Assembly: GCF_038024875.1 (NCBI RefSeq)
Contig: NZ_CP136136.1
Coordinates: forward strand, 5,084,001-5,148,000
Direction of reading: 5' to 3'
Length of the DNA: 64,000 nt
Source: Gordonia rubripertincta
GTDB lineage: Bacteria; Actinomycetota; Actinomycetes; Mycobacteriales; Mycobacteriaceae
Part shown: positions 43,762 to 51,172 of the stretch, in pieces
Position numbering within the stretch: the stretch's first letter is position 1
Layout: every line of letters starts with the position of its first letter
Notes under the pieces: model-generated
Database searches by the model: none
What the model was told of the DNA's origin: nothing
What the model saw: only the letters and a program-made list of their open reading frames with translations
Program-made: the position numbers and the translations under genes

Positions 43762-44818
43762 CGATGAACGCCTGTCTGCGCGAGTTGCTCAGGAGCAGAA
43801 CGAAGACGGGGGCACCGATGATCGCGGTGAGGATACCGAGCGGGATCTCGCCGGCGCTGATGGTGCGCGACAAGGTATCGATGATCGTCAGGTATGCGGC
43901 GCCGAGGACGAACGTCGTGGGCATCGAGATCCGGTGGTCGGGTCCGACCCACAGCCGGGCCATGTGCGGGACGACCAGGCCGACCCAGCCGATCACCCCC
44001 GATACCGCCACGGCACCGGCGGTCATGAACGCCACCATCGTCAGCAACACCGCGCGCAGCCGTCCCGGGTTCAGTCCGAGCGCGGTCGCGTCGTCGTCGC
44101 CGAGCGAGAGGATGTTGATCCGCCAGCGCAGCCCGATCAGCACCGTCGTGCCGATGAGGATCGGGATGGCGGCGATCAGCACCTTCCCCATGTCGGCCGT
44201 GGCCAGAGAACCCATGAGCCAGAACACGATCGACGGCAGCGTCGTGTACGGGTCGGCGACGTAGGTGATGAACGAGACCAGCGCCGAGAAGAAGGCGCTC
44301 GTGACCACCCCGCCGAGCACGATGGTGAGTATCGGCCCGCCCGCCCGGGTGCGCCCGATCAGCAGCACCATGCCGAGCGCGACCAGCCCGAACAGAAACG
44401 CCCCACCGACGAGGAAAGCCGATCCGAGCCCGAAGATGAGCGCGAGGACACCGCCGAACGACGCCCCGGAGGACACCCCGAGGATCTGCGGGCTCACCAG
44501 CGGATTGCGGAACGCCGCCTGTAGTGCCGCGCCGCCCAGGGCCAGCCCACCACCGACGAGCATGGCGAGCAGGACGCGCGGAAGTCGCACGCCCAGAACC
44601 ACGTTGGTCTCCGCCTCGGTCCAGGTGCGGGGCAACGCGATCACCTCGTTGACGAGGATGCGGGCGACCTCGTTGACCGGAACGGTGTAGCGACCCACCG
44701 ACAGCGAGATCAGGCCCACCGCAACGATGCCGATGGTCAGGACCAGCGGCACCACGATGCGCGTCGACGCACGTGTCTTCTCGGGCTCGACGACGAGCTC
44801 AGGCGCGGAAGTCGTCAT
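43754..44818 (-). CDS. FecCD-family ABC importer permease
   Basis: 354 aa with about ten membrane helices. FecCD/BtuC markers: RLPRVLLAMLVGGGLALGGAALQAAFRNPLVSPQILGVSSGASFGGVLAL, GAVAVSGVIGWVGLVVPHMARLWVGPDHR and GEIPLGILTAIIGAPVFVLLL. It forms the channel as a homodimer with two copies of the ATPase. Start ATG 44818 overlaps the binding-protein stop by 20 nt. No second permease gene is needed for a homodimer. Confidence 0.93.
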   Translation of the reverse strand: MTTSAPELVVEPEKTRASTRIVVPLVLTIGIVAVGLISLSVGRYTVPVNEVARILVNEVIALPRTWTEAETNVVLGVRLPRVLLAMLVGGGLALGGAALQAAFRNPLVSPQILGVSSGASFGGVLALIFGLGSAFLVGGAFLFGLVALGMVLLIGRTRAGGPILTIVLGGVVTSAFFSALVSFITYVADPYTTLPSIVFWLMGSLATADMGKVLIAAIPILIGTTVLIGLRWRINILSLGDDDATALGLNPGRLRAVLLTMVAFMTAGAVAVSGVIGWVGLVVPHMARLWVGPDHRISMPTTFVLGAAYLTIIDTLSRTISAGEIPLGILTAIIGAPVFVLLLSNSRRQAFIDG

Positions 44819-45962
44819 AGTCCGCGCTGCCCGCGTTGACCTGCATGTGCAGGATTCGATCGATGTCGGCGTCGGTCACGTCGTATGCGTACAGCGTCCG
44901 GTAGGTCTCGCGGATGCGCCCGCGCAGTTGGTGGTCGACGTCCGGGAAAAAGACCGAGTTGGTCCACAACCACATCAGGTTGGACTCGTAGCACGGCGGG
45001 TCCCAGGAGAAACCGCCGAGCGGGGCCTTGTAGACCCGCTTGTTCTTCACCGCCGACAACGACGACCAGCGGGGATCAGCGTAGATGTCGGCGGGTGTCG
45101 TCGGTTCGAAGTTGCCGAGGATCACGATCTCGGGATCCCAACCCAGGATCTGCTCACGGGTGACACCGAAGCTCGAACCCTTACCCGCACCCGAGGCAAC
45201 GTTCTTGCCGCCGGCCAGCTTGATCCAGAAGTCCATGTAGCTGTTGTCGGCGCCGACCTTGAGGTCAGGCGCGTTGTACATATACATGACGCGCGGAGCC
45301 GCCGAGGCATGGGCTGCGGCTGCCTTCTCGACGGTCTTGCGGTCGGCGGCCATCGTCGCGAGGACCGCGTCGGCCTCCGATTTCTTGCCGAGTAATTCCC
45401 CGAAGATCGAGATCCACGCCTCGAGATCCTCCTGGGTGCCGTACTTGAGCAGCAGCACCTTCAGTCCGGCGTTACGCAGCGGCGCGACGATGTCGTCGCC
45501 TTTGTCGCCCCACTGGATCACGACGTCCGGGTTGAGGCTCAAGATGTGCTCGACGTTCGGCACGAAGTCGTTGCCGGCGACCACCGGGGTGTCGAGGAAC
45601 GCCGGGAACATCGTGCCCAGCATGCCCTTGGAGGCCATCGAGATCGCGACCTCGTTGACGCCGACGTTGCGGGCGGTGGACTGGTCCGAACCGATGATCA
45701 TCGACGGAACCGGGATGATCGTCGACGCGATACGGCCGACCGGGGTGTCGAAGGTGACCGTGTTCTGATACTGGTCGACGACGGTGATCGGACCGCCCGC
45801 GGCGCCGGTGCCGGCGGTCTCGGAGACGACTTCGCGGCTCGAGCACGCGGTGACACCCAGGGCGCCCAGGGCAAGCGCGGCAACCCCCATCGAACGCATG
45901 AGGTCGCGGCGCGACAAGTTCGCGGCAGGGGTGGACGGACGGGGGCGGGCAGCCAAGGTCAT
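44799..45962 (-). CDS. Tat-exported lipoprotein, FecB/BtuF-type binding protein
   Basis: 387 aa. The Tat motif is NLSRRDLMRSMGVAALALGAL and a lipobox ends TAC (Cys about 40). The mature part has the two-lobe helix-backbone fold of cluster A-II binding proteins: VPNVEHILSLNPDVVIQWGDKG, AWISIFGELLGKKSEADAVL, WDPEIVILGNFEP. Ligand is not readable; the absence of conserved histidines argues against free Zn/Mn. Tat export of the binding protein suggests a cofactor-bearing or folded precursor. ATG 45962 has no Shine-Dalgarno match; it heads the five-gene operon. Confidence 0.9.
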   Translation of the reverse strand: MTLAARPRPSTPAANLSRRDLMRSMGVAALALGALGVTACSSREVVSETAGTGAAGGPITVVDQYQNTVTFDTPVGRIASTIIPVPSMIIGSDQSTARNVGVNEVAISMASKGMLGTMFPAFLDTPVVAGNDFVPNVEHILSLNPDVVIQWGDKGDDIVAPLRNAGLKVLLLKYGTQEDLEAWISIFGELLGKKSEADAVLATMAADRKTVEKAAAAHASAAPRVMYMYNAPDLKVGADNSYMDFWIKLAGGKNVASGAGKGSSFGVTREQILGWDPEIVILGNFEPTTPADIYADPRWSSLSAVKNKRVYKAPLGGFSWDPPCYESNLMWLWTNSVFFPDVDHQLRGRIRETYRTLYAYDVTDADIDRILHMQVNAGSADYDDFRA

Positions 45963-46040
45963 GGAGATTGATTTGGACGTAGCCGCGGCGTCGATGGTTC
46001 CATGACCGGGTGACCGATCGTGACGCCCGGCACGCGAGCG

Positions 46041-46088
46041 AGGGGTTGCCTACTCTCTGCTTCATGAGAACCGGTTGGCACCTCCCCT
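46041..46088 (-). other. Possible structured leader upstream of the importer operon
   Basis: On the minus strand AGGGG (46088-46084) pairs with CCCCT (46045-46041) and, after an internal loop, TGCC (46080-46077) with GGCA (46050-46047); TCTC/GAGA inside could form a third stem. It lies about 80 nt upstream of the binding-protein start. It could be a regulatory leader or chance; it does not match a riboswitch I know. Confidence 0.3.
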
Positions 46089-46325
46089 GGCAGGGCGGGA
46101 ATCTATGGCTCCTCACAAACGGGGAGCGGTGAGGACTGCACTGACGTCGATATCTGGGCCATCGGCATACAGCTCGACGGGCAGGGGCGGAACTACGTCC
46201 GCCGAATCCCCTCGATCAAGAACGGCGACTCAGTCGAACTGATTTTGGAGCCGGTCTTCGGGGCGAGCTCTGGGGAAGTGCACTTCAAGGTGAATGCGCG
46301 ATCCGCACGCGGTCGCCGACTTTGA
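46064..46325 (+). pseudogene. Degenerate small reading frame (putative remnant)
   Basis: A -10-like TACTCT (46051-46056) lies 7 nt before ATG 46064, which opens 22 codons (MRTGWHLPWQGGNLWLLTNG...) to TGA 46130-46132. About one base out of frame, an open stretch continues as EDCTDVDIWAIGIQLDGQG, then NYVRRIPSIKNGDSVELILE to a stop at 46323-46325. The second part looks like a real beta-rich domain. A one-base change near 46130 would join them. I do not recognise the family. Confidence 0.35.
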
Positions 46326-46460
46326 ACTCGGGTCGATGCACGGAACGGGGAGGCATGAACCCAGTCATGCTGGCCTTTCATGCCGTCGGCAGCGATCTCG
46401 GCAGTGGTAGGACAAAGTTAGGACACATCGCCTCGCTCCGAGATCGCCCAGGACATAAAG

Positions 46461-46492
46461 AAACCCGCTCCGACCGAAGTCAGAGCGGGTTT
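46461..46492 (-). terminator. Rho-independent terminator after tRNA-Ala
   Basis: AAACCCGCTC (46461-46470) and GAGCGGGTTT (46483-46492) form a perfect 10-bp stem; read on the minus strand the stem is followed by TTTCTTTAT. It lies 8 nt past the 3' end of tRNA-Ala. Confidence 0.85.
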
Positions 46493-46500
46493 ATCGATTG

Positions 46501-46573
46501 TGGAGCTAAGGGGACTCGAACCCCTGACCCCCACACTGCCAGTGTGGTGCGCTACCAGCTGCGCCATAGCCCC
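46501..46573 (-). tRNA. tRNA-Ala (anticodon GGC)
   Basis: 73 nt. The acceptor stem GGGGCTA pairs with TAGCTCC, the D arm, the anticodon stem CCACA/TGTGG with loop CTGGCAG (anticodon GGC), and the T arm AGGGG-TTCGAGT-CCCCT are all present. The 3' CCA is not encoded. A clear terminator follows. It reads GCC and GCU alanine codons. Confidence 0.95.
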
Positions 46574-46682
46574 GTATTTTTTGTTTCGCCCTGTTCAAGG
46601 GCACTGTGAAAGTTACACCACTGCCTCGACGGCGACCAAATCCGCAGGAACCGGGCCCATTGCGGGGCCCGGTCCCCTTGGA

Positions 46683-47432
46683 TCAGGACTTGTTGCCGGA
46701 CAGGATTCCGTCGAGCCAGCCGGTGCCGTCGAGCAGTCCTTCGACGGGTTTGCCGTCGTGGAGGACGCTCGGGGTGCCGACTTGGCCGGCGGCCTTCTTC
46801 AGTTCGTCGCTCGACGTGGTGGCGTTCGCTTCGGCCTGCGCGACCTTCTCGTTGTCGGTGATGCACTTGGCGGTCGCAGGCGTCGCGCCCTGCGAGGTCG
46901 CCAGGCGCGCCAGTTCGGGGCTGGTGATGTTGCCGGTGCCGTCCTCGGCCGGCTGGGCGGCGAACAGTGCGCTGTGGAACCGGAGGAACAGGTCGGTGTT
47001 CTGCTCCTGCGCCACACAGGTCAGCGCGCCCGCGGCCCGGGAGCTGTAGTCACCGGTCGCCGACCGCGAGTTCAGGAAGTTGAGCGTGTGATAGCGCACC
47101 CGCAGCTTGCCCTCGGTGACCGCGGCGGTGATCGCAGGTCCCGACTGCTGCTCGAACATCTTGCACACCGGGCACAGGGGATCCTCGAAGACATCGATCA
47201 GCGGCGCGTTCTCGGGTCCGACGATCATCGTCGAACTGGCGGCGAGTGCGGACTGGTCCGCGGTTCCCTTGTCACGACCGCTCCACCAGATCCCGCCGAT
47301 GACCAGGCCCGCGATCACCAGGACCGCGATACCGCCGAGAACGTAGGTCATCGTGCTCGACGGTGCGCTCGGCTGATACTTCGATGTGGTGGCGCGGGGC
47401 ACGGAGGCTCCCGACTTACGCTTTTCGCTCAC
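46683..47432 (-). CDS. Membrane-anchored DsbA-like thioredoxin
   Basis: 249 aa. One membrane span (about 29-50, YVLGGIAVLVIAGLVIGGIWW) anchors an extracytoplasmic thioredoxin fold. The active site is CPVC in DPLCPVCKMFE; the cis-Pro is in VGTPSVLHDG, and a helical insert with two further cysteines (LTCVAQ, AKCITD) matches mycobacterial DsbA-like proteins. It forms disulfides in exported proteins, probably with VKOR (not in this window). GTG 47432 is chosen because it places a basic n-region before the membrane span. Confidence 0.88.
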   Translation of the reverse strand: MSEKRKSGASVPRATTSKYQPSAPSSTMTYVLGGIAVLVIAGLVIGGIWWSGRDKGTADQSALAASSTMIVGPENAPLIDVFEDPLCPVCKMFEQQSGPAITAAVTEGKLRVRYHTLNFLNSRSATGDYSSRAAGALTCVAQEQNTDLFLRFHSALFAAQPAEDGTGNITSPELARLATSQGATPATAKCITDNEKVAQAEANATTSSDELKKAAGQVGTPSVLHDGKPVEGLLDGTGWLDGILSGNKS

Positions 47433-47587
47433 GTAACGACAATATCCGCGCCGTACTGATAATCGGCTGAGTAGATACACCCGAAGAGCACCGATTACGT
47501 GCCGCTTTCGCGATGATCTCGACACGGCTCGACCGGCGGGGGAAGTCGCGCCCGGCGGCTCGTTCCATACGTCGTTACGCTCGCCGG

Positions 47588-48313
47588 GTGACCAACAGCG
47601 ATGTCGACGAGGAAATGAACCCGATCAGCCATGAGCACCCGGACGTCTCGGGCGGCCGGGTGCGCGCGGCGACCTTCGGCGCGATGGACGGGTTGGTCAC
47701 CAACATCAGCCTCGTCGCCGGCGTCGGAGGGGCGGGGGCCAGTGCGCACACGATCGTCCTGTCGGGTGTCGCCGGGCTGATCGCGGGCGCGTTCTCGATG
47801 GCCCTCGGCGAGTTCACCTCGGTGTCGACGCAGAACGAGCAACTCGACGCCGAGGTGGATGTCGAGCGCTCCGAGATCGCGAAGAATCCCCGTGGGGAAC
47901 TCAACGAACTCGTCGAGATGTTCACCGAGATGGGTATGACCGAGGAGACCGCGACCACCGCGGCGCACGAGATCCATCGGGACCCTGAGTGCGCGGTCGA
48001 CGTCCACATCACGCAGGAACTCGGCGTCGCCCCGTCGGACAAGCCCTCGCCGTGGGTGGCGGCGATCTCGTCGTTCGTGATGTTCGGCATCGGCGGCGTC
48101 GTCCCGCTGATCCCCTACCTGCTCGGGTTCTCCTCATTGATCCTCGGCCTGTCGGTCGGCGCCGTCGGCCTGCTCATCGCCGGAGGCGTCGCCGCCTACG
48201 TCACCCGCCATCCGATCGCCCGGGGCGCGCTGCGCCAGCTGTGCTTCGGCGCGATCGCCGCCGGCGCCACCTATCTGGTGGGCCTGGCGATCGGCGTCCC
48301 CGCGGGCGGCTGA
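47588..48313 (+). CDS. VIT1/CCC1-family iron/manganese transporter
   Basis: 241 aa with about five membrane helices. Family signature: VRAATFGAMDGLVTNISLVAGVGGAGAS in the first helix and SGVAGLIAGAFSMALGEFTSVSTQNEQ, then a cytoplasmic metal-binding helical region (about 85-150, ELNELVEMFTEMGMTEETATTAAHEI), then three further helices. VIT/CCC1 proteins export Fe2+ or Mn2+ to the outside or a store. GTG 47588 is preceded by TACGCT 6 nt upstream, so a leaderless start is likely. Its stop abuts that of pgm (TGATCA). Confidence 0.88.
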   Translation: MTNSDVDEEMNPISHEHPDVSGGRVRAATFGAMDGLVTNISLVAGVGGAGASAHTIVLSGVAGLIAGAFSMALGEFTSVSTQNEQLDAEVDVERSEIAKNPRGELNELVEMFTEMGMTEETATTAAHEIHRDPECAVDVHITQELGVAPSDKPSPWVAAISSFVMFGIGGVVPLIPYLLGFSSLILGLSVGAVGLLIAGGVAAYVTRHPIARGALRQLCFGAIAAGATYLVGLAIGVPAGG

Positions 48314-49957
48314 TCAGCTCCCGAGAGCGGTGTCGACGACCTGCTGCGCCTCCTTCTGCACCTGCGCGAGATGCTCAGGGCCCTTGAAGGATTCGGCGTA
48401 GATCTTGTAGACGTCCTCGGTTCCGGACGGCCGAGCGGCGAACCACGCGTTCTCGGTGGTGACCTTCAGACCGCCGATCGCCGCCCCGTTGCCGGGTGCG
48501 GTCGTCATGACCGCGGAGATCGGTTCACCGGCGAGTTCGGTGGCCTTCACCTGCTCCGGCGACAGTTTCGACAGCACCGCCTTCTGCTCGCGCGAGGCGG
48601 GCGCGTCGATACGGGTATAGGAGGTCTCCCCGTACTGCTCGGCGAGTTCGGCGTACCGCTGCGACGGTGTCTTTCCGGTGACGGCCAGGATCTCCGAGGC
48701 GAGCAGCGCCATGATGATGCCGTCCTTGTCGGTCGACCACGGCGTGCCGTCGAACATGAGGAACGACGCCCCGGCGCTCTCCTCGCCACCGAAGGCGACG
48801 CGTCCGGAGAGCAGACCGTCGACGAACCACTTGAAACCGACGGGCACCTCCAGCAGCGGCCGCCCGATTCCGGTGACCACTCGGTCGATCAGCGACGACG
48901 AAACCAGCGTCTTGCCGACCGCCGCCTGCTCCGACCACTGCGGACGATGCGTGAACAGGTAGTCGATGGCCACCGCGAGGTAGTGGTTCGGATTCATCAG
49001 GCCGGCGTCGGGCGTGACGATCCCGTGGCGGTCGGAGTCGGCGTCGTTGCCGGTCGCGATGTCGAAGGAGTCGCGCGCGGAGATCAGCGACGCCATCGCG
49101 TTCGCCGACGAGCAGTCCATCCGGATCTTGCCGTCGGTGTCGAGCGTCATGAAGGAGAACGTCGGGTCGACGGTGGGGTTGACGACGGTGAGGTGTTCGA
49201 GGTTGTAGCGCAGCCCGAGGTGGGCCCAGTACCCGACCGACGCACCACCGAGCGGGTCGGCACCGATGTGGATGTCGGCGTCATGGATTGCCTTCATGTC
49301 GATGACGCCGCCGAGGCCCTCGATGTAGCCCTGTAGGAACGAGTAATCCTGGACGAACTCACTGGATCGGGCCCGCTCGAACGGGATCCGCTTCACGCCG
49401 TCGAGCTTCGCCGCGAGCAGGTCGTTGGCGCGGGCGGCGATGACCGAGGTGACCGTGGTGTCGGCCGGACCACCGGTCGGCGGGTTGTACTTGAACCCGC
49501 CGTCGCGAGGCGGGTTGTGCGACGGCGTCACCACGATGCCGTCGGAGAGTACGCCGGGGTTCTCCTTGTTGAACGTCAGGATCGCCCGACTGACCGCGGG
49601 GGTGGGGGTATACGAGTCGTCCTCGGCGGTCAACACCGCCACCTCGTTGGCGGCGAGAACCTCCAGCGCGGTCCGCCACGCCGGAATCGACAAAGCGTGC
49701 GTATCGAAACCGATGAACAGCGGACCTGTGATTCCCGCACTGCGCCGGTATTCGACGATGGCCTGGGTCGTCGCGAGAATATGCGCTTCGTTGAATGCGG
49801 TGTCGAAACTCGAGCCCCGATGGCCGGAGGTCCCGAACACGACCTGCTGCAACGGGTCCGACGGATCGGGGACGTTGTCGTAATAGGCACGCTCGAGTGC
49901 CTCCACGTCGACGAGGTCTTCGGGCAGGGCCAATGTTCCAGCGCGGGAATGTGCCAT
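48314..49957 (-). CDS. pgm: Alpha-D-glucose phosphate-specific phosphoglucomutase
   Basis: 547 aa, the standard length. Motifs are intact: GTSGHRGSS, the phosphoserine loop TPSHNPPRDGGFKYNPP, the Mg2+ loop GNDADSDRHG, the sugar loop GGEESAG and the phosphate-binding RPSGTEDVYKIYAESF. It interconverts glucose-1-phosphate and glucose-6-phosphate for glycogen, trehalose and cell-wall sugar synthesis. ATG 49957. It converges on the VIT1 gene with no gap. Confidence 0.96.
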   Translation of the reverse strand: MAHSRAGTLALPEDLVDVEALERAYYDNVPDPSDPLQQVVFGTSGHRGSSFDTAFNEAHILATTQAIVEYRRSAGITGPLFIGFDTHALSIPAWRTALEVLAANEVAVLTAEDDSYTPTPAVSRAILTFNKENPGVLSDGIVVTPSHNPPRDGGFKYNPPTGGPADTTVTSVIAARANDLLAAKLDGVKRIPFERARSSEFVQDYSFLQGYIEGLGGVIDMKAIHDADIHIGADPLGGASVGYWAHLGLRYNLEHLTVVNPTVDPTFSFMTLDTDGKIRMDCSSANAMASLISARDSFDIATGNDADSDRHGIVTPDAGLMNPNHYLAVAIDYLFTHRPQWSEQAAVGKTLVSSSLIDRVVTGIGRPLLEVPVGFKWFVDGLLSGRVAFGGEESAGASFLMFDGTPWSTDKDGIIMALLASEILAVTGKTPSQRYAELAEQYGETSYTRIDAPASREQKAVLSKLSPEQVKATELAGEPISAVMTTAPGNGAAIGGLKVTTENAWFAARPSGTEDVYKIYAESFKGPEHLAQVQKEAQQVVDTALGS

Positions 49958-50101
49958 ATCCGCGATTCTGCCATCAAGATCGGAATTCGCCCGTCCGACG
50001 ACACCAATTCGTCAAGCTCACCAGACCGGTCCATATTCCGCCCGGAATCGAATCGCTAGGGTGGAGCGATCGACGACGTGCCGTTGGAGGCCTGCCAGAC
50101 C

Positions 50102-50752
50102 ATGTTGAACCCCGGTCCCCTGCGACTGCTCTCCCCCGGCCTGTTCCCGACCCGGCGAGCCCCGGCCGGACTTCTCGTCCTGGTGCTGCCCGGCGGCACC
50201 GACGACAGCCGCAAGCCGTTCAGTCCTTGGCAGGGATCGGCGTTACGCATGTACCCGTTCACGTGGTCGTTGCGGTTGCGCTACGGACGCGCCGTTCGGG
50301 TGCATCAGGTGCGGTACCGCGTCTACGGCTGGAACGGCGACGAGAGCAGCCCGATGCTCCCGGCGCGCGCCGCGCTCGACGAGTTGTGCCGACGCCACCC
50401 CGGCACCCCGGTCGTCGCGATCGGCCATTCGATGGGCGGCCGGGTCGCCGCGCAACTCGCCGCCGACCGCCGTGTCATCGGCGTCCTCGCCCTCGCCCCC
50501 TGGTGGCAGCACGCCGACTGGCGACACATCCAACCGGGTGCCCGCGTGGTGGCAGTCCACGGCGCCGCGGACGAACGCACCTTCGCCAAGCGCACCCGCA
50601 AGGGCATCGACGAGTTGTCGGCACAGGGCGTCGACGCCGAGTTCGTCAACGTCCCCGACGGCGGCCACGCGATGCTCGACCATGTCGGCCTGTGGCAGCG
50701 GAGCGCACTCGACTTCGTGGGCGAACGCCTGGCCGCTGTGCACCGTAACTAG
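50102..50752 (+). CDS. Alpha/beta hydrolase
   Basis: 216 aa, short for the fold but with its key parts: oxyanion strand LLVLVLPGGTDDS, nucleophile elbow GHSMGGRVAA, the acid strand RVVAVHGAADERTF (Asp), and the catalytic His in DGGHAMLDHVG. Substrate is unknown; dienelactone-hydrolase-like or esterase-like. ATG 50102 is preceded by GGAGG 11 nt upstream; GTG 50078 in frame, with GGAG before it, is also possible. Confidence 0.82.
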   Translation: MLNPGPLRLLSPGLFPTRRAPAGLLVLVLPGGTDDSRKPFSPWQGSALRMYPFTWSLRLRYGRAVRVHQVRYRVYGWNGDESSPMLPARAALDELCRRHPGTPVVAIGHSMGGRVAAQLAADRRVIGVLALAPWWQHADWRHIQPGARVVAVHGAADERTFAKRTRKGIDELSAQGVDAEFVNVPDGGHAMLDHVGLWQRSALDFVGERLAAVHRN

Positions 50753-50811
50753 ACTTCGCACGCTGAAGTCTCCGGTCCCCGGCGGCCCGCACCACGAAGG
50801 AGTCCATCGCA

Positions 50812-51142
50812 TGAGCGCGATCACCGTCACCGATCAGGGCACCCAGATCTCCTTCACCATCGACGACGTGACCCGATACCACGGTCCCGGCTTCCCGGGC
50901 GGCGTCGCGCACGCGTTCAAGGTCCTCGAGCGAGCTCTGCCTCAACTCGGTGAACCCGGCTCGGTCGAGCGCCGCGACATCGTCGTGGCCACGGCACACA
51001 CCGGGCCCGGTGTACGGGACACCTTCGAGATGGTCAGCGCACTGCCGAGGAGGAGGCGCGCCTGACCTACCTCAAGCAGGAGATGGCGGATCGGCTCCTG
51101 GCCGCGCCGGCCGAGGCGGTCTACGACGTGGTGGACGGCTGA
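50812..51142 (+). pseudogene. FmdE-like domain protein, internally deleted and out of frame
   Basis: The N-terminal 75 residues (TIDDVTRYHGPGFPGGVAHAFKVLERALPQLG, ERRDIVVATAHTGPGVRDTFEMVS) look like the FmdE/formylmethanofuran-dehydrogenase-E-type domain. The frame then reads a nonsense tail ending at 51064. In another phase the downstream DNA encodes AEEEARLTYLKQEMADRLLAAPAEAVYDVVDG ending at 51140-51142, which looks like the true C terminus. Family members are longer, so a central segment was probably deleted near 51035 and the remainder is out of frame. The RBS region is GAAGGAG before ATG 50812. Confidence 0.6.
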
Positions 51143-51172
51143 CACCGCCACCACGTCGGTCCCCGTTCACTC

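Larger units (their letters stand above)
45963..46460. other. Non-coding/degenerate stretch between the importer operon and tRNA-Ala
   Basis: About 500 nt without an intact gene. It contains the dyad-rich element at 46041-46088 and a degenerate reading frame on the plus strand at about 46064-46325. The last 130 nt (46326-46460) show no coding pattern. There is no recognisable iron, zinc or cobalamin control element upstream of the importer operon. Confidence 0.5.

Noticed and set aside
45963..46140. Cobalamin riboswitch upstream of the FecBCD-type operon
   Set aside because: I could not find the B12-box core or the conserved junctions; only unrelated short stems are present.
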